Shown: positions 26,625 through 35,754 of the stretch, piece after piece
How the letters are laid out: each line of letters starts with the position of its first letter
How positions within the stretch are numbered: the stretch's first letter is position 1
Assembly: GCF_014323665.1 (NCBI RefSeq)
Contig: NZ_JABVEB010000001.1
Coordinates: 124,001 to 188,000, forward strand
From: Actinomadura sp. HBU206391
GTDB lineage: Bacteria; Actinomycetota; Actinomycetes; Streptosporangiales; Streptosporangiaceae
DNA length: 64,000 bases
Direction: 5' to 3'
Position numbers and translations under genes: made by a program
Notes under the pieces: model-generated
The model's input: the letters and a program-made list of their open reading frames with translations, nothing else
What the model was told of the DNA's origin: nothing
Databases searched by the model: none

Positions 26625-27694
26625 AGGACCACCTGGACGACCAGTAGCGGCACCGAGAGCGCGAGCAGCGCGACGTACGCCCATGGCCGGCGTACGCCGA
26701 GCACGCCGAGCGCCAGCCACAGCGGCCACCACACCAGGGTCGACCGGCCGATCGAGAGATAGAACGCCGAGGTCATGAGCGCGACGAGCTGCAGGCCGAC
26801 ATAGCTCGACTCGGCCCAGCGCCTCTTGGCGAGCAGCCACAGGGTGAGCACGACCCCGATCACCGCCGCGGCCAGCTCGACCCGGAACGCGTGGGTGAAC
26901 TGGTTGTCGGCGTGGAAGGCCGCGTTCCACGTGGTCTCCCACGCCTGCCACGGCCATACCGTGTCGCGGCCCCAGCCCTTCTCCTGGGCGATCTGCCAGG
27001 CGTTGAACCTCCCGGTCCAGTGCCAGAGGTAGGCCCAGTACGCCGCCGGCGCGAGGAACGGCACGATCAGCCAGGGGGCCTGCCGCCACTGCCGCCGCTC
27101 GCCGGTCAGGAACTCCACGACGAGCGCCAGGGCCAGGAAGACGCCGGTGATGCGCACGCCCGCGGCGGCGAAGCCGCACAACGCGGCGGGCGCCCACCGG
27201 CCCTGGCGGGCCAGCAGCCAGGCGGGCAGCGCGAAGGCCAGGAACAGCGCCTCGGAGTATCCGGCGAGCAGGAACAGCGCCACCGGGCAGAGCAGCAGCG
27301 CGATGACGGCGCGCTGCCCGGTGCCGGCCCCGAACTCCTGGTCGCCCAGCCGGGCGAGCGCCACCATCGCCACGGCGCCCGCCGCGAAGGAGACGAGGAG
27401 AGCCGCCAGCCGCCAGTCCGGCACGATGAGGTGGGTCGCGCGCACGACGAGCGGGAAGCCGGGGAAGAAGCCGGGCAGGCCGGCGTCAGGGGGTTGTGCC
27501 GGATCCCCGCCGTAGCCGTACCGCGCGATCTCGATGAGGTGGTCGACGTCCCACTGCGTCCACCGGTCGAGGAACGGCTCCTGTAGATCTCCGCGGACCA
27601 GCGTCCGGCCGGCGACGATGGCGATGAGCACCATGCCGGCCCTGGACAGCAGCCACGTGCCCAGGGCCGTACGGTCACGCGAGTTCAGGATCAC
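26597..27694 (-). CDS. PIG-V-like membrane mannosyltransferase
   Basis: A 365-residue polytopic membrane protein with about nine helices, similar to PIG-V-type GT-C glycosyltransferases. Family marks are FLDRWTQWDVDHLIEIARYGY (the acidic donor-site loop near the N-terminus), PDAGLPGFFPGFPLVVRA and YSEALFLAFALPAWLLARQGRW. It probably transfers mannose from a polyprenyl-phosphate donor outside the membrane. It is the last gene after ponA and a GT87 gene on the same strand, so the three form an envelope operon. Start codon is GTG. Confidence 0.8.
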   Translation of the reverse strand: MILNSRDRTALGTWLLSRAGMVLIAIVAGRTLVRGDLQEPFLDRWTQWDVDHLIEIARYGYGGDPAQPPDAGLPGFFPGFPLVVRATHLIVPDWRLAALLVSFAAGAVAMVALARLGDQEFGAGTGQRAVIALLLCPVALFLLAGYSEALFLAFALPAWLLARQGRWAPAALCGFAAAGVRITGVFLALALVVEFLTGERRQWRQAPWLIVPFLAPAAYWAYLWHWTGRFNAWQIAQEKGWGRDTVWPWQAWETTWNAAFHADNQFTHAFRVELAAAVIGVVLTLWLLAKRRWAESSYVGLQLVALMTSAFYLSIGRSTLVWWPLWLALGVLGVRRPWAYVALLALSVPLLVVQVVLYTSGSWAG

Positions 27695-27706
27695 GGATCC
27701 GCTCGG

Positions 27707-29197
27707 CTAACCGGCAGGCTGCAGCCGCGACCGGCCGAGCCCGCCGCGGATCGTGCGCAGGCTGAGCCGGTCGGGGGCTCCGTCGAGCACGCCGCCCGCG
27801 GGGTCGTCGTCGCCGTCGGCTCCCCGTACCGAGTCGTGCTCGGGACGCAGGATGTCGATCAAGATGAGGACCACCAGCAGCAGCACGGTGAGGAATCTCG
27901 CGAACAGCCCGATGTAGTAGACGTTCACGCTGATGCCGTCGCCCGGAACCTCGAAGCGCGAGAGCGCGGACAGCGTCGTACCGAGATCGGCTCCCTCGAC
28001 CTGCTGGGTCACCGAGAGCAGGTACCACCAGATCGCCAGGAAGTAGACGAACTCCCCGGCCTGCCAGATCAGGTAGGCGGGCAGGCGCGGCCTGGCCAGG
28101 GCGACCAGTGGCAGCAGCCACAGGACGTACTGCGGCGACCACACCTTGTTCGTGAGCATGAACGCCGCCAGCACCAGGAAGAGCAGCTGCGGCAGCCGCG
28201 GCCTGCGCGGGGCCGCGAAGGCGAGGACGCCGATGGCCACGCAGAGGACGGCGAACGCGCCCTGCCCCATCAGGTTGAGGTGGCCGACATCGCGCGCGGC
28301 CGGCAGGCCGTGGTCGACGAGGTAGAAGAAGACCGAGCCCCAGTCGACGCCGCGCTCCTTGCTGAACCCGTAGAACCGCAGCCAGCCGTCCGTGGCGAAC
28401 AGCATCACCGGGACGTTCACGACCAGCCATGCCCCGGCGGCGCCGGCCAGGAGGCGGAGCAGCTCGCGGTGCCGGCCCGCGCGCAGGCACAGCAGCACGA
28501 AGGGCCACAGCAGCACGACCGGATAGAACTTCGCCGCGATGGCGAGGCCGATCAGCACACCCGCGGTAATGTGCCGCTGCCGCGACCACGCGGCGACGCC
28601 CAGGGCGCAGAGGGCGACGGCGAGCAGGTCCCAGTTGATGTACGCGGCGAGCAGCAGTCCGGGTGACAGGGCCACCATCAGACCGGCCCGGGTGTTCCTG
28701 CGTCCCGCGGCGTACGCAGTCGCGAGCACCGCGACCACCGCGAACACCCCGAGGAGCAGTGCGGTGACGTCGTAGAACGCCATCCCCTGTTCGGTGTCGA
28801 ACAGCGCGCGCACCAGGACGTTGACCAGGTGCATGAACCAGCCAGTCAGTACCGGATACTCGACCGGCTCAGGGATCTTGTCGAAGTACGGGATCTTGCC
28901 GTCGGACAGACCCCGGTTGAAGTACAGCGGGTAGACGTCGGTGTAACAGGCGTGGGTGACGGTCTTGGCGAAGTCGAACCCCACGGAGCGGCACGGCAGC
29001 TTCTGGACATAGCCCAGCACGCAGACGAGCACCGTGCCGCCGACCAGGACCGGCGCGAACCTGCCGAGGCCCCGAGCCGGTCCTCGCTCCCTGTTCGGGC
29101 CGCGTTCCCTGTTCGAGCCGCGGGGCCCGGGGCCACCGTCACCGGTGGCACCACCGGACCCCGCGATCACGCCCGATTCGGACGAGGACTGCGACAT
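27707..29197 (-). CDS. GT87-family membrane glycosyltransferase
   Basis: A 496-residue polytopic protein with about 10 helices after a 45-residue Arg/Gly-rich cytoplasmic tail containing three near-repeats of the R-G-P-N-R-E type. The conserved GT87/DUF2029 parts are DVYPLYFNRGLSDGKIPYFD, EYPVLTGWFMHLVN, GLAIAAKFYPVVLLWPF and NKVWSPQYVLWLLPL. Mycobacterial relatives act as polyprenyl-phosphate mannosyl/arabinosyl-type transferases. The gene begins nine bases after the ponA stop and ends 13 bases before the PIG-V gene, so co-transcription is near certain. Confidence 0.83.
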   Translation of the reverse strand: MSQSSSESGVIAGSGGATGDGGPGPRGSNRERGPNRERGPARGLGRFAPVLVGGTVLVCVLGYVQKLPCRSVGFDFAKTVTHACYTDVYPLYFNRGLSDGKIPYFDKIPEPVEYPVLTGWFMHLVNVLVRALFDTEQGMAFYDVTALLLGVFAVVAVLATAYAAGRRNTRAGLMVALSPGLLLAAYINWDLLAVALCALGVAAWSRQRHITAGVLIGLAIAAKFYPVVLLWPFVLLCLRAGRHRELLRLLAGAAGAWLVVNVPVMLFATDGWLRFYGFSKERGVDWGSVFFYLVDHGLPAARDVGHLNLMGQGAFAVLCVAIGVLAFAAPRRPRLPQLLFLVLAAFMLTNKVWSPQYVLWLLPLVALARPRLPAYLIWQAGEFVYFLAIWWYLLSVTQQVEGADLGTTLSALSRFEVPGDGISVNVYYIGLFARFLTVLLLVVLILIDILRPEHDSVRGADGDDDPAGGVLDGAPDRLSLRTIRGGLGRSRLQPAG

Positions 29198-29206
29198 GGA
29201 CGCACA

Positions 29207-31846
29207 CTAATCCTTGATCCGTGCGAGCGTCTGCGAACGTGACTGTGTTTGCGTGTTGGGCCTGCCGTCGTTGGGATCCTTGCAACGCGGATCGCCCTGA
29301 TGCCGCTGGCACCACCAGTCGGGCGGAGGATTCTGCGGAGGCGTGTTGGGGTCGCAGCCGAGCGGCATGTTGAACTCGTTGCACGGCTGGCCGGGAATCG
29401 GCCCCTGCGTCGGCGGCGGCGACTGCTGGTCACGGCACCTGGGCTTGAACTGGTCGCGCGGCCGGCTGCAGTCGCGGTCGTCGTCCTCCGGCGTGGGCGT
29501 CGGCGTGGGCGTCGCCGGCGGCGTGGCGAACTTCTGGTTCGTGCCGCCGAATACGGGCGGCGGGAACTGGGCCGGGCTCATGCCCTTGGTCGCCTCGGCC
29601 ATGTAGGCGTGCCAGATCCTGGCCGGCACCAGACCACCCTCGACCTCCCCGAGCCCCTGCAGGAAGAGAGTCTTCTTCTTGTCGTTGTACATCGTCACCG
29701 CGGTCGAGACCTGAGGGACGTATCCAACGAACCAGGCGGCGACGTTCTTGTCCGTGGTGCCCGTCTTGCCGGCCACCGGCCGGTCGGGCAGCGCCGCGGC
29801 GGTGCCCGTGCCGCGCTGCACGACCGCCCGCATGGCGTGGGTGGCGTCCGCGGCGACGGCCTGGTCGAAGACCTTGTGCTTCTCCCAGCTGAGCTTGCGG
29901 TAGACGCTCCCGTCGGTGCGGGTGACCTTCCTGATGACGTGCGGCTGGTGGTAGGTGCCGCCGTTGGCGAATGGGGCGTAGCCGGCCGCCTGCTCGATCG
30001 GACGCACGTCGTTGATGCCGAGCGCAAGACCGGCCTGGCCCTTGTACGGCTTGAGCAGGTCGCTGGCGATGCCGGCGTCCTCGGCCGTCTTGATCACCTC
30101 GGGCAGGCCGACCTTGAGCGCCAGCTGCACGAAGGCGGTGTTGACCGAGCTCTGCGTCGCATGGACGAGATCGGTCACGGTGCCGCCGGCGTGGCTGTTG
30201 GGTATCCGGAGGCCACCGGGGGTGCCGTTGGGAACGACGTTCCCCGAGCCGTCGAAAGTGGTCGGCGACTTTCCCTCGACCAGGGTCTTGAGGCTGTAGC
30301 CGTCCTTCAGCGCGGTCGCCAGCACGTAGGGCTTCATCGCGGAACCGGCCTGGGCCGAGCCCTGCCAGACGTTGTCGAACTGGTCCTTGAGGTAGTCGTG
30401 CCCCCCGTAGAAGGCGACGACCTCACCGCTCGCGGAGTTGACCGAGACCAGCCCGAGCTGGATGTGCTTGCTCGGCAGCTTGTTCGGCGCCGCCTCGGGC
30501 ACCGCCTTCTCGACCGCGACCCTGGCCGCCTCCATCTTCCTCTTGTCGAAGGTGGTGGTGATCCGCAGGCCCTCGTCGATGATCTGCTTCTCGGTGATGC
30601 CCTGCCGTCCGAGCTCGATCTTGGCCCGCTCGATCATGTAGCCCTTCTGACCGGCGAAGGTCTGGCCCTTGTTGATCGGACTGGTGAGCGGCAGGCGCTT
30701 CTTATACTGGTCGGCCTTGGCCTGGGTGAGCGCGTTGGTCTTGACCATGCCCTCGAGCACGTACTGGTAACGAACCAGCGTCTCGGCCCTGGCCTCCTTG
30801 TCGGCGCTGCGCGGATCGAAGCGCCCGGGCTGCTGGATGATCGCGGCGAGCAGCGCGCCCTCGTCCTCGCGGAGCTTGTCGACTGGCCTGCCGTTGAAGA
30901 ACGCCCTCGACGCGGCCTGAATGCCATAGGCGTTGCGGCCGAAGTAGATGGTGTTCAGGTAGTCCTGCAGGATCTCCGGCTTCGTCTTCTGCTCGCCGAG
31001 CTTGACGGAGATGAACAGTTCCTTGAACTTCCGGCTGATCGACCGCTCGTCGGTGAGGTAGTAGTTCTTGGCGAGCTGCTGGGTGATCGTCGACCCGCCC
31101 TGGGTCGATCCGCCGGTCACGTTGACCCAGGCCGCGCGGGCGATGCCGGTCGGCGAGAAGCCCCGGTCGGAGCGGAAGCTCCGGTTCTCCGCGGCGATCA
31201 CGGCTTCCTGCACGTGCATGGGGACTTTGTCGATCGTGATGAGTTCCCGGTTGCGACCCATCCGGGCGATCTCGGACTTGCCGTCGGCGTAGTAGAAGAT
31301 CGCGGCCTGCTTGGTGGCGTCCTCGTTCCCCGCCTTGGGGACGGGCGTCATCGCGTAGGCGACCCCGACGAGGGTGAACATGCCGAGGAGGCCCAGGCCG
31401 CACACGCCGAGGACGATCTTCCACGAGGGGACGTAGCGTCGCCAGCCGGTCTTCTTCTCCGGGTCGTCGGCGGGCTTCTTACGACGTCCGCCTCCGGGGC
31501 CGCCTGGTCCGCCCGGTCCGCGTCCGCGGCCACCGGGCCCACCCGGGCCGCCGGGACCGCGGCCACCGGGGCCGCCGGAGCCGCTTCGAGGACCCAGGCC
31601 ACCACTGCGGGAACCGACGGGGGCACCACCGCGGGCACCGCCCGGACCTCCGCCGCGGCCACCGGGGCCGCCACGTCCGCCGGGGCTGCCGGGGCCGCCT
31701 GGGGTCTGCCCTCCTGGGGTTGACGGCAGACGAGATCCACCGCCGGGCACGTTCGGTCGGCCGGGACGAGGGGGATTCGGCCGGGATCCTGGTCTGCCCG
31801 GCCCATCTGGCCCTGTCCCTGGCCCGTATTGGCTTGGGTAACTCAC
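29207..31846 (-). CDS. ponA: class A penicillin-binding protein (bifunctional PBP1)
   Basis: An 879-residue peptidoglycan glycosyltransferase/transpeptidase. Residues 1-135 are a Gly/Pro/Arg-rich cytoplasmic tail and 143-166 form the membrane anchor. The GT51 domain has catalytic Glu220 in VIAAENRSF and GGSTITQQLAKN. The transpeptidase has Ser502-x-x-Lys505 (GSAMKP), Ser567-x-Asn569 and K694-T-G. After 760 the C-terminal tail is Pro/Thr-rich and ends with three Cys pairs (793/804, 822/831, 846/855). The start is GTG 31846. It leads an operon with two membrane glycosyltransferases. In mycobacteria PonA1 is essential for polar growth; the same general role is expected. Confidence 0.94.
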   Translation of the reverse strand: MSYPSQYGPGTGPDGPGRPGSRPNPPRPGRPNVPGGGSRLPSTPGGQTPGGPGSPGGRGGPGGRGGGPGGARGGAPVGSRSGGLGPRSGSGGPGGRGPGGPGGPGGRGRGPGGPGGPGGGRRKKPADDPEKKTGWRRYVPSWKIVLGVCGLGLLGMFTLVGVAYAMTPVPKAGNEDATKQAAIFYYADGKSEIARMGRNRELITIDKVPMHVQEAVIAAENRSFRSDRGFSPTGIARAAWVNVTGGSTQGGSTITQQLAKNYYLTDERSISRKFKELFISVKLGEQKTKPEILQDYLNTIYFGRNAYGIQAASRAFFNGRPVDKLREDEGALLAAIIQQPGRFDPRSADKEARAETLVRYQYVLEGMVKTNALTQAKADQYKKRLPLTSPINKGQTFAGQKGYMIERAKIELGRQGITEKQIIDEGLRITTTFDKRKMEAARVAVEKAVPEAAPNKLPSKHIQLGLVSVNSASGEVVAFYGGHDYLKDQFDNVWQGSAQAGSAMKPYVLATALKDGYSLKTLVEGKSPTTFDGSGNVVPNGTPGGLRIPNSHAGGTVTDLVHATQSSVNTAFVQLALKVGLPEVIKTAEDAGIASDLLKPYKGQAGLALGINDVRPIEQAAGYAPFANGGTYHQPHVIRKVTRTDGSVYRKLSWEKHKVFDQAVAADATHAMRAVVQRGTGTAAALPDRPVAGKTGTTDKNVAAWFVGYVPQVSTAVTMYNDKKKTLFLQGLGEVEGGLVPARIWHAYMAEATKGMSPAQFPPPVFGGTNQKFATPPATPTPTPTPEDDDRDCSRPRDQFKPRCRDQQSPPPTQGPIPGQPCNEFNMPLGCDPNTPPQNPPPDWWCQRHQGDPRCKDPNDGRPNTQTQSRSQTLARIKD

Positions 31847-31945
31847 GCGACCTCGTTCAACTGGGGTACGTCCATGGTGCGTCGTACGACAGTACTGCGC
31901 AGGCGAGTGAGCGCGGACCGCCCTGCAGCGTCTGGTCTTCGCCTG

Positions 31946-32383
31946 TCATCGAGGCTCATCGCCGCTGGCGGCGGGATGCTCCCCATGACCCAGTACGTAC
32001 GACACCGTCAAGTGGTTCCAGGCGCAACTTTGACACACTTCGACCACATAGACCCGGAATTCACCATATTCCTGGGCCATCTGGGCGAGCTCGTCAGTGG
32101 CCTTGATCCGGCCCGCGTAGCGGCCGAGCTCGTCGCCGTACACGTACGTGACATGGGTCAACCTCTCCCTGCGGCAGACGGGGCACAGCTCGTCGGTCGG
32201 CTCGCCATGGTACTTGGCCGCGCGGAGCAGGTAGGGGTGGGCGTCACAGGCGTCGGCCATGGTGAGGTGCCCGCCGTGCAGCTCCGCCAGGGCGGCGCGC
32301 CGGGCGAGCCCGTAATCCACAACCAGTCGCCGGGACCACACATCAGCAGCGTACGACCCGGCCGATAACGAGGGGAAGATCAC
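31946..32383 (-). CDS. DUF5318 family protein
   Basis: A conserved actinobacterial protein always found near ponA. The core is VVDYGLARRAALAELHGGHLTMADACDAHPYLLRAAKYHGEPTD, then CPVCRRERLTHVTYVYGDELG and VYVVEVCQSCAWNHLTVSYVLG. The C-x-x-C and C-x-x-C pairs likely bind one zinc. Two starts are possible: GTG 32383 (145 residues, with a G-rich ribosome-binding site) or GTG 32341 (131 residues, closer to the family start W-S-x-R). I keep the longer one tentatively. Function is unknown. It is divergent from the PadR gene and upstream of ponA on the same strand. Confidence 0.85.
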   Translation of the reverse strand: MIFPSLSAGSYAADVWSRRLVVDYGLARRAALAELHGGHLTMADACDAHPYLLRAAKYHGEPTDELCPVCRRERLTHVTYVYGDELGRYAGRIKATDELAQMAQEYGEFRVYVVEVCQSCAWNHLTVSYVLGHGEHPAASGDEPR

Positions 32384-32465
32384 AGTCTGCGCCCCCGGGG
32401 CACGCGCCCCTCGGCCCCGCCGACATGGGGACTTGCGAGCGGGCCCGACAGTACGTATCTTCTCG

Positions 32466-32497
32466 ATGTATCGGCTCGATACATTGAGTCGATACAT
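32466..32497 (+). promoter_or_regulatory. PadR-type operator
   Basis: ATGTATCGGCTCGATACAT (32466-32484) is a perfect inverted repeat with 8-base arms and a 3-base centre, carrying the ATGT...ACAT ends of PadR sites. A third half-site CGATACAT (32490-32497) follows 13 bases on. It lies 40-70 bases before the padR start and may also face the DUF5318 promoter. Confidence 0.65.
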
Positions 32498-32536
32498 CCA
32501 AGCGACACATCCAGCACACTGATCGGTGGTCGGGAC

Positions 32537-33145
32537 ATGAGCAGTAGAAAGGGCGCGGGCGTGCTGGAACTCGCCGTGCTCGGACTGCTGCACGAATCCC
32601 CCATGCACGGGTACGAGCTGCGCAAGCGGCTCAACACCCTGCTGGGCATGTTCCGCGCGTTCTCGTACGGATCTCTCTATCCGTGCCTCAAGCTGCTCCT
32701 CGGCAAAGGACTGATCGTCGAGGATCGGCCGGAGGAACCGCTGAACGTTCCCCTGGCTCTGCAGAGCCGCCGGTCCAAGATCGTCTACAAGCTGACCGCC
32801 GAGGGCAAGGAGCGGCTCGAGGAGCTGCTCACCGAGGCCGGTCCGGCAGCGTGGGAGGACGAGAGCTTCGGCGTTCACTTCGCCTTCTTCTCGCACACTC
32901 ACGCCGATGTACGCCTCCGCATCCTCGAAGGCCGGCGCAGCCGGCTGGAAGAGCGGCTGGAGAGCGTACGGGCCGCGCTCGCGCGGACCCGGGAACGAGT
33001 TGACAGCTACACCCTCGAGCTGCAGAACCATGGGCTCGAGTCCGTCGAGCGCGAGGTCCGATGGCTCAACGAGCTCATCGGCCGTGAGCGTGCGCAGGCG
33101 GCGACAGAGAACAGCAAGGACAAGACCGAGGACGGTCTCCGCTGA
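32537..33145 (+). CDS. PadR-family transcriptional regulator
   Basis: A 202-residue repressor. The PadR winged helix spans about residues 8-90: LELAVLGLLHESPMHGYELRKRLN, SYGSLYPCLKLLLGKGLI and KIVYKLTAEGKERLEELL. The C-terminal half is a long coiled-coil (RRSRLEERLESVRAALARTRERVDSYTLELQ) for dimerisation, then a polar tail. A palindrome with ATGTATCG arms lies directly upstream, indicating autoregulation. ino1 follows after 48 bases on the same strand, the conserved padR-ino1 pair of actinobacteria. Confidence 0.9.
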   Translation: MSSRKGAGVLELAVLGLLHESPMHGYELRKRLNTLLGMFRAFSYGSLYPCLKLLLGKGLIVEDRPEEPLNVPLALQSRRSKIVYKLTAEGKERLEELLTEAGPAAWEDESFGVHFAFFSHTHADVRLRILEGRRSRLEERLESVRAALARTRERVDSYTLELQNHGLESVEREVRWLNELIGRERAQAATENSKDKTEDGLR

Positions 33146-33193
33146 TCGCGGAGCAAATCGTCCGTCCCCCGCCACAAGAGAAGGAGCAACCGG

Positions 33194-34273
33194 ATGGGTT
33201 CGGTGCGCGTAGCCATCGTCGGAGTGGGCAACTGCGCCGCTTCGCTCGTCCAGGGCGTCGAGTACTACAAGGACGCTGACCCGGCGACGCGAGTGCCCGG
33301 TCTCATGCACGTCCAATTCGGCGACTACCACGTGGGCGACGTCGAGTTCGTCGCCGCCTTCGACGTGGACGCGAAGAAGGTCGGACAGGACCTGGCGCAT
33401 GCCATCACGGCGAGTGAGAACAACACCATTAAGATCTGCGACGTGCCGCCGACCGGCGTCAACGTCCAGCGCGGCCACACGTTCGACGGCCTCGGCGAGT
33501 TCTATCGCGAAATCATCCAGGAGTCGGACGCACAGCCGGTCGACATCGTGCAGACGCTGAAGGACACCAGGGCGGACGTCCTGGTCTCCTACCTGCCGGT
33601 GGGCTCCGAGGAGGCCGCCCGCTTCTACGCCCAGTGCGCGATCGACGCCGACGTGGCGTTCGTCAACGCGCTGCCGGTGTTCATCGCGAGCGACCCGGAA
33701 TGGGCTGAGAAGTTCACCAAGGCGGGCGTTCCGATCGTCGGCGACGACATCAAATCGCAGGTCGGCGCGACCATCACGCACCGCGTCATGGCCAAACTGT
33801 TCGAGGACCGCGGCGTCGAGCTGCTGCGCACGTACCAGCTCAACTTCGGCGGGAACATGGACTTCATGAACATGCTGGAGCGCAAGCGCCTCCAGTCCAA
33901 GAAGATCTCCAAGACCCAGTCGGTGACGTCGCAGATCCCGCACGAGATGGCCAAGGCCGACGTGCACATCGGTCCGTCCGACCACGTGCCGTGGCTCGAC
34001 GACCGCAAGTGGGCCTACGTTCGGCTCGAGGGCCGCTCGTTCGGCGACACGCCGCTGAACCTGGAGTACAAGCTCGAGGTCTGGGACTCCCCCAACTCGG
34101 CCGGCGTCATCATCGACGCCGTGCGCGCCGCCAAGATCGCCAAGGACCGCGGCATCGGCGGCCCGATCCTGTCGGCCAGCTCGTACTTCATGAAGTCGCC
34201 GCCCGAGCAGTACAACGACGACCAGGCACGTGACGCCGTGGAGGCCTTCATCCGCGGCGACATCGAGCGCTGA
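33194..34273 (+). CDS. ino1: myo-inositol-3-phosphate synthase
   Basis: A 359-residue NAD-dependent isomerase converting glucose-6-phosphate to inositol-3-phosphate, the first step toward phosphatidylinositol and mycothiol. It has the Rossmann loop [39 protein letters not shown], the catalytic lysine region [15 protein letters not shown] and [11 protein letters not shown] with KSKTQSV-like residues ([12 protein letters not shown]). The length is that of the short bacterial/archaeal form. AGAAGGAG precedes the ATG. It follows padR and ends at a strong terminator. Confidence 0.96.
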   Translation: MGSVRVAIVGVGNCAASLVQGVEYYKDADPATRVPGLMHVQFGDYHVGDVEFVAAFDVDAKKVGQDLAHAITASENNTIKICDVPPTGVNVQRGHTFDGLGEFYREIIQESDAQPVDIVQTLKDTRADVLVSYLPVGSEEAARFYAQCAIDADVAFVNALPVFIASDPEWAEKFTKAGVPIVGDDIKSQVGATITHRVMAKLFEDRGVELLRTYQLNFGGNMDFMNMLERKRLQSKKISKTQSVTSQIPHEMAKADVHIGPSDHVPWLDDRKWAYVRLEGRSFGDTPLNLEYKLEVWDSPNSAGVIIDAVRAAKIAKDRGIGGPILSASSYFMKSPPEQYNDDQARDAVEAFIRGDIER

Positions 34274-34328
34274 TCCGCCCCGGCGGTCGCGAACGCGACA
34301 CGGCAACGCCGAGCACGACGAACACGGG

Positions 34329-34364
34329 AACGCCCCGACGGTGCGATGTCACCGCCGGGGCGTT
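34329..34364 (+). terminator. terminator after ino1
   Basis: AACGCCCCG and CGGGGCGTT form a 9-base stem that continues, after one mismatch, as CGGTG/CACCG around a 6-base loop. It stands 55 bases after the ino1 stop and just before the next gene's promoter. There is no long T-run. Confidence 0.7.
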
Positions 34365-34390
34365 GCCATGACCGGACGTAGGCTGATCAT

Positions 34391-35731
34391 GTGAACACCG
34401 GCGACCTGGGATCGGTGCTGCGGGGCCGGGACTTCCGCCGCCTGTACGCGACCCGGCTGACCTCCCAGCTGACCGACGGCGTCTTCCAGATCGCCCTGGC
34501 GAGCTACGTGTTCTTCTCGCCGGAGAAACAGACCACGGCCGGCAAGGCCGCCGCCGCCTTCGCGGTGCTCCTGCTGCCCTATTCACTGGTCGGCCCCTTC
34601 GCGGGCGTCTTCATCGACCGCTGGTCCCGCCGGCAGATCCTGGTCTGGGCACCGATCGTCCGCGCCGCGCTGGTCGTCGGGGTGGCCGGCCTGCTCGTCG
34701 CCGGCCAGGACGGCGCGCCTTTCTTTCTGGCGGCGCTGCTCGTGATCGGCGTCAACCGCTTCTTCCTCTCCGCCCTCTCGGCGGCTCTGCCCCATGTCGT
34801 CGGCCGTGAGCTGCTCGTCATGGCCAACTCGCTGTCGGTGACCTCGGGAACGATCATCGCCTTCGCCGGGGCCGGCCTCGGTTACCTGCTGCGCAAGGTG
34901 CTCGGCGGCGAGCAGTCCGGCACCGCGATGATCCTCCTGTGCACGTCGGGGCTCTATCTCCTGGCCGGACTGGTGGCCAGGACGTTGCGCCGGGATCAGC
35001 TCGGCCCCGACCTGGACCGGGCGCTCCCACAGACCAGGGAGGCGCTCGGCAACGTGGTGCACGGCCTGGCGGACGGAGCCGGGCACATCTGGCGGCGCCG
35101 CCCGGCCGCCCTGGCCCTCGCCGCCATCTCGCTGCACCGTTTCCTGTACGGCATCACGATGATCATGGCGGCTCTGCTGTTCCGGAACTACTTCAGCACA
35201 AGCGCGGACACCGGCCTCGACCGCTTCGCGCTGTTCCTCGGGGCCTCCGGAGCGGGCTTCCTGGCCGGCGCGGTCATCACCCCCTGGGCCGTCCGGCTGA
35301 TCGGCAAGAACGGCTGGATCGCCTCGCTGCTGCTCTTCGCCGCGGTGATCGAGACTGCTCTGGGGCTGCCGTTCCGCGAGATCCCGTTCCTCGTCGGCGG
35401 TTTCGCGCTGGGACTCGTGTCCCAAGGAGTGAAGCTCAGCGTGGACGTGATCGTCCAGGAGACCATCGAGGACGCCTACCGCGGGCGGGTGTTCGCCGTC
35501 TACGACATGCTCTTCAACGCCACCTTCGTCGCGGCCGCCGCGGTCGCCGCGGCGACGGTACCCTCCACCGGCAAGTCCCACGCCGTGCTCGGCGTCGTCA
35601 TCGCGGTCTACGCCTGCGCCGCCGTCGCCTACCGGCTCGCGGCCCGCTCACCTGCCCCCCTCACCGCCGACGACGGCACCACCGAACGCCGCATCGCCGA
35701 ACACGGTGAACGGGGCGACGGAGGCGCCTGA
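34391..35731 (+). CDS. MFS transporter
   Basis: A 446-residue major facilitator with 12 predicted helices. It opens LRGRDFRRLYATRLTSQLTDGVFQIALASYVFFSP and has the loop 2-3 motif FAGVFIDRWSRRQILVW (a G-x-x-x-D-R-x-x-R-R pattern) and EDAYRGRVFAVYDMLFNATF late in the protein, as in macrolide-efflux-type MFS proteins. The substrate is unknown. The start is GTG 34391, and TAGGCT (34378-34383) eight bases upstream indicates a leaderless message. The downstream neighbour bioA is convergent. Confidence 0.85.
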   Translation: MNTGDLGSVLRGRDFRRLYATRLTSQLTDGVFQIALASYVFFSPEKQTTAGKAAAAFAVLLLPYSLVGPFAGVFIDRWSRRQILVWAPIVRAALVVGVAGLLVAGQDGAPFFLAALLVIGVNRFFLSALSAALPHVVGRELLVMANSLSVTSGTIIAFAGAGLGYLLRKVLGGEQSGTAMILLCTSGLYLLAGLVARTLRRDQLGPDLDRALPQTREALGNVVHGLADGAGHIWRRRPAALALAAISLHRFLYGITMIMAALLFRNYFSTSADTGLDRFALFLGASGAGFLAGAVITPWAVRLIGKNGWIASLLLFAAVIETALGLPFREIPFLVGGFALGLVSQGVKLSVDVIVQETIEDAYRGRVFAVYDMLFNATFVAAAAVAAATVPSTGKSHAVLGVVIAVYACAAVAYRLAARSPAPLTADDGTTERRIAEHGERGDGGA

Positions 35732-35754
35732 ACCCGGCGTGAGCCGGCGTGGGG

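Noticed and set aside
31946..34306. A 786-residue minus-strand protein spanning padR and ino1
   Set aside because: Only the last part is DUF5318; the rest is antisense of two well-identified genes.
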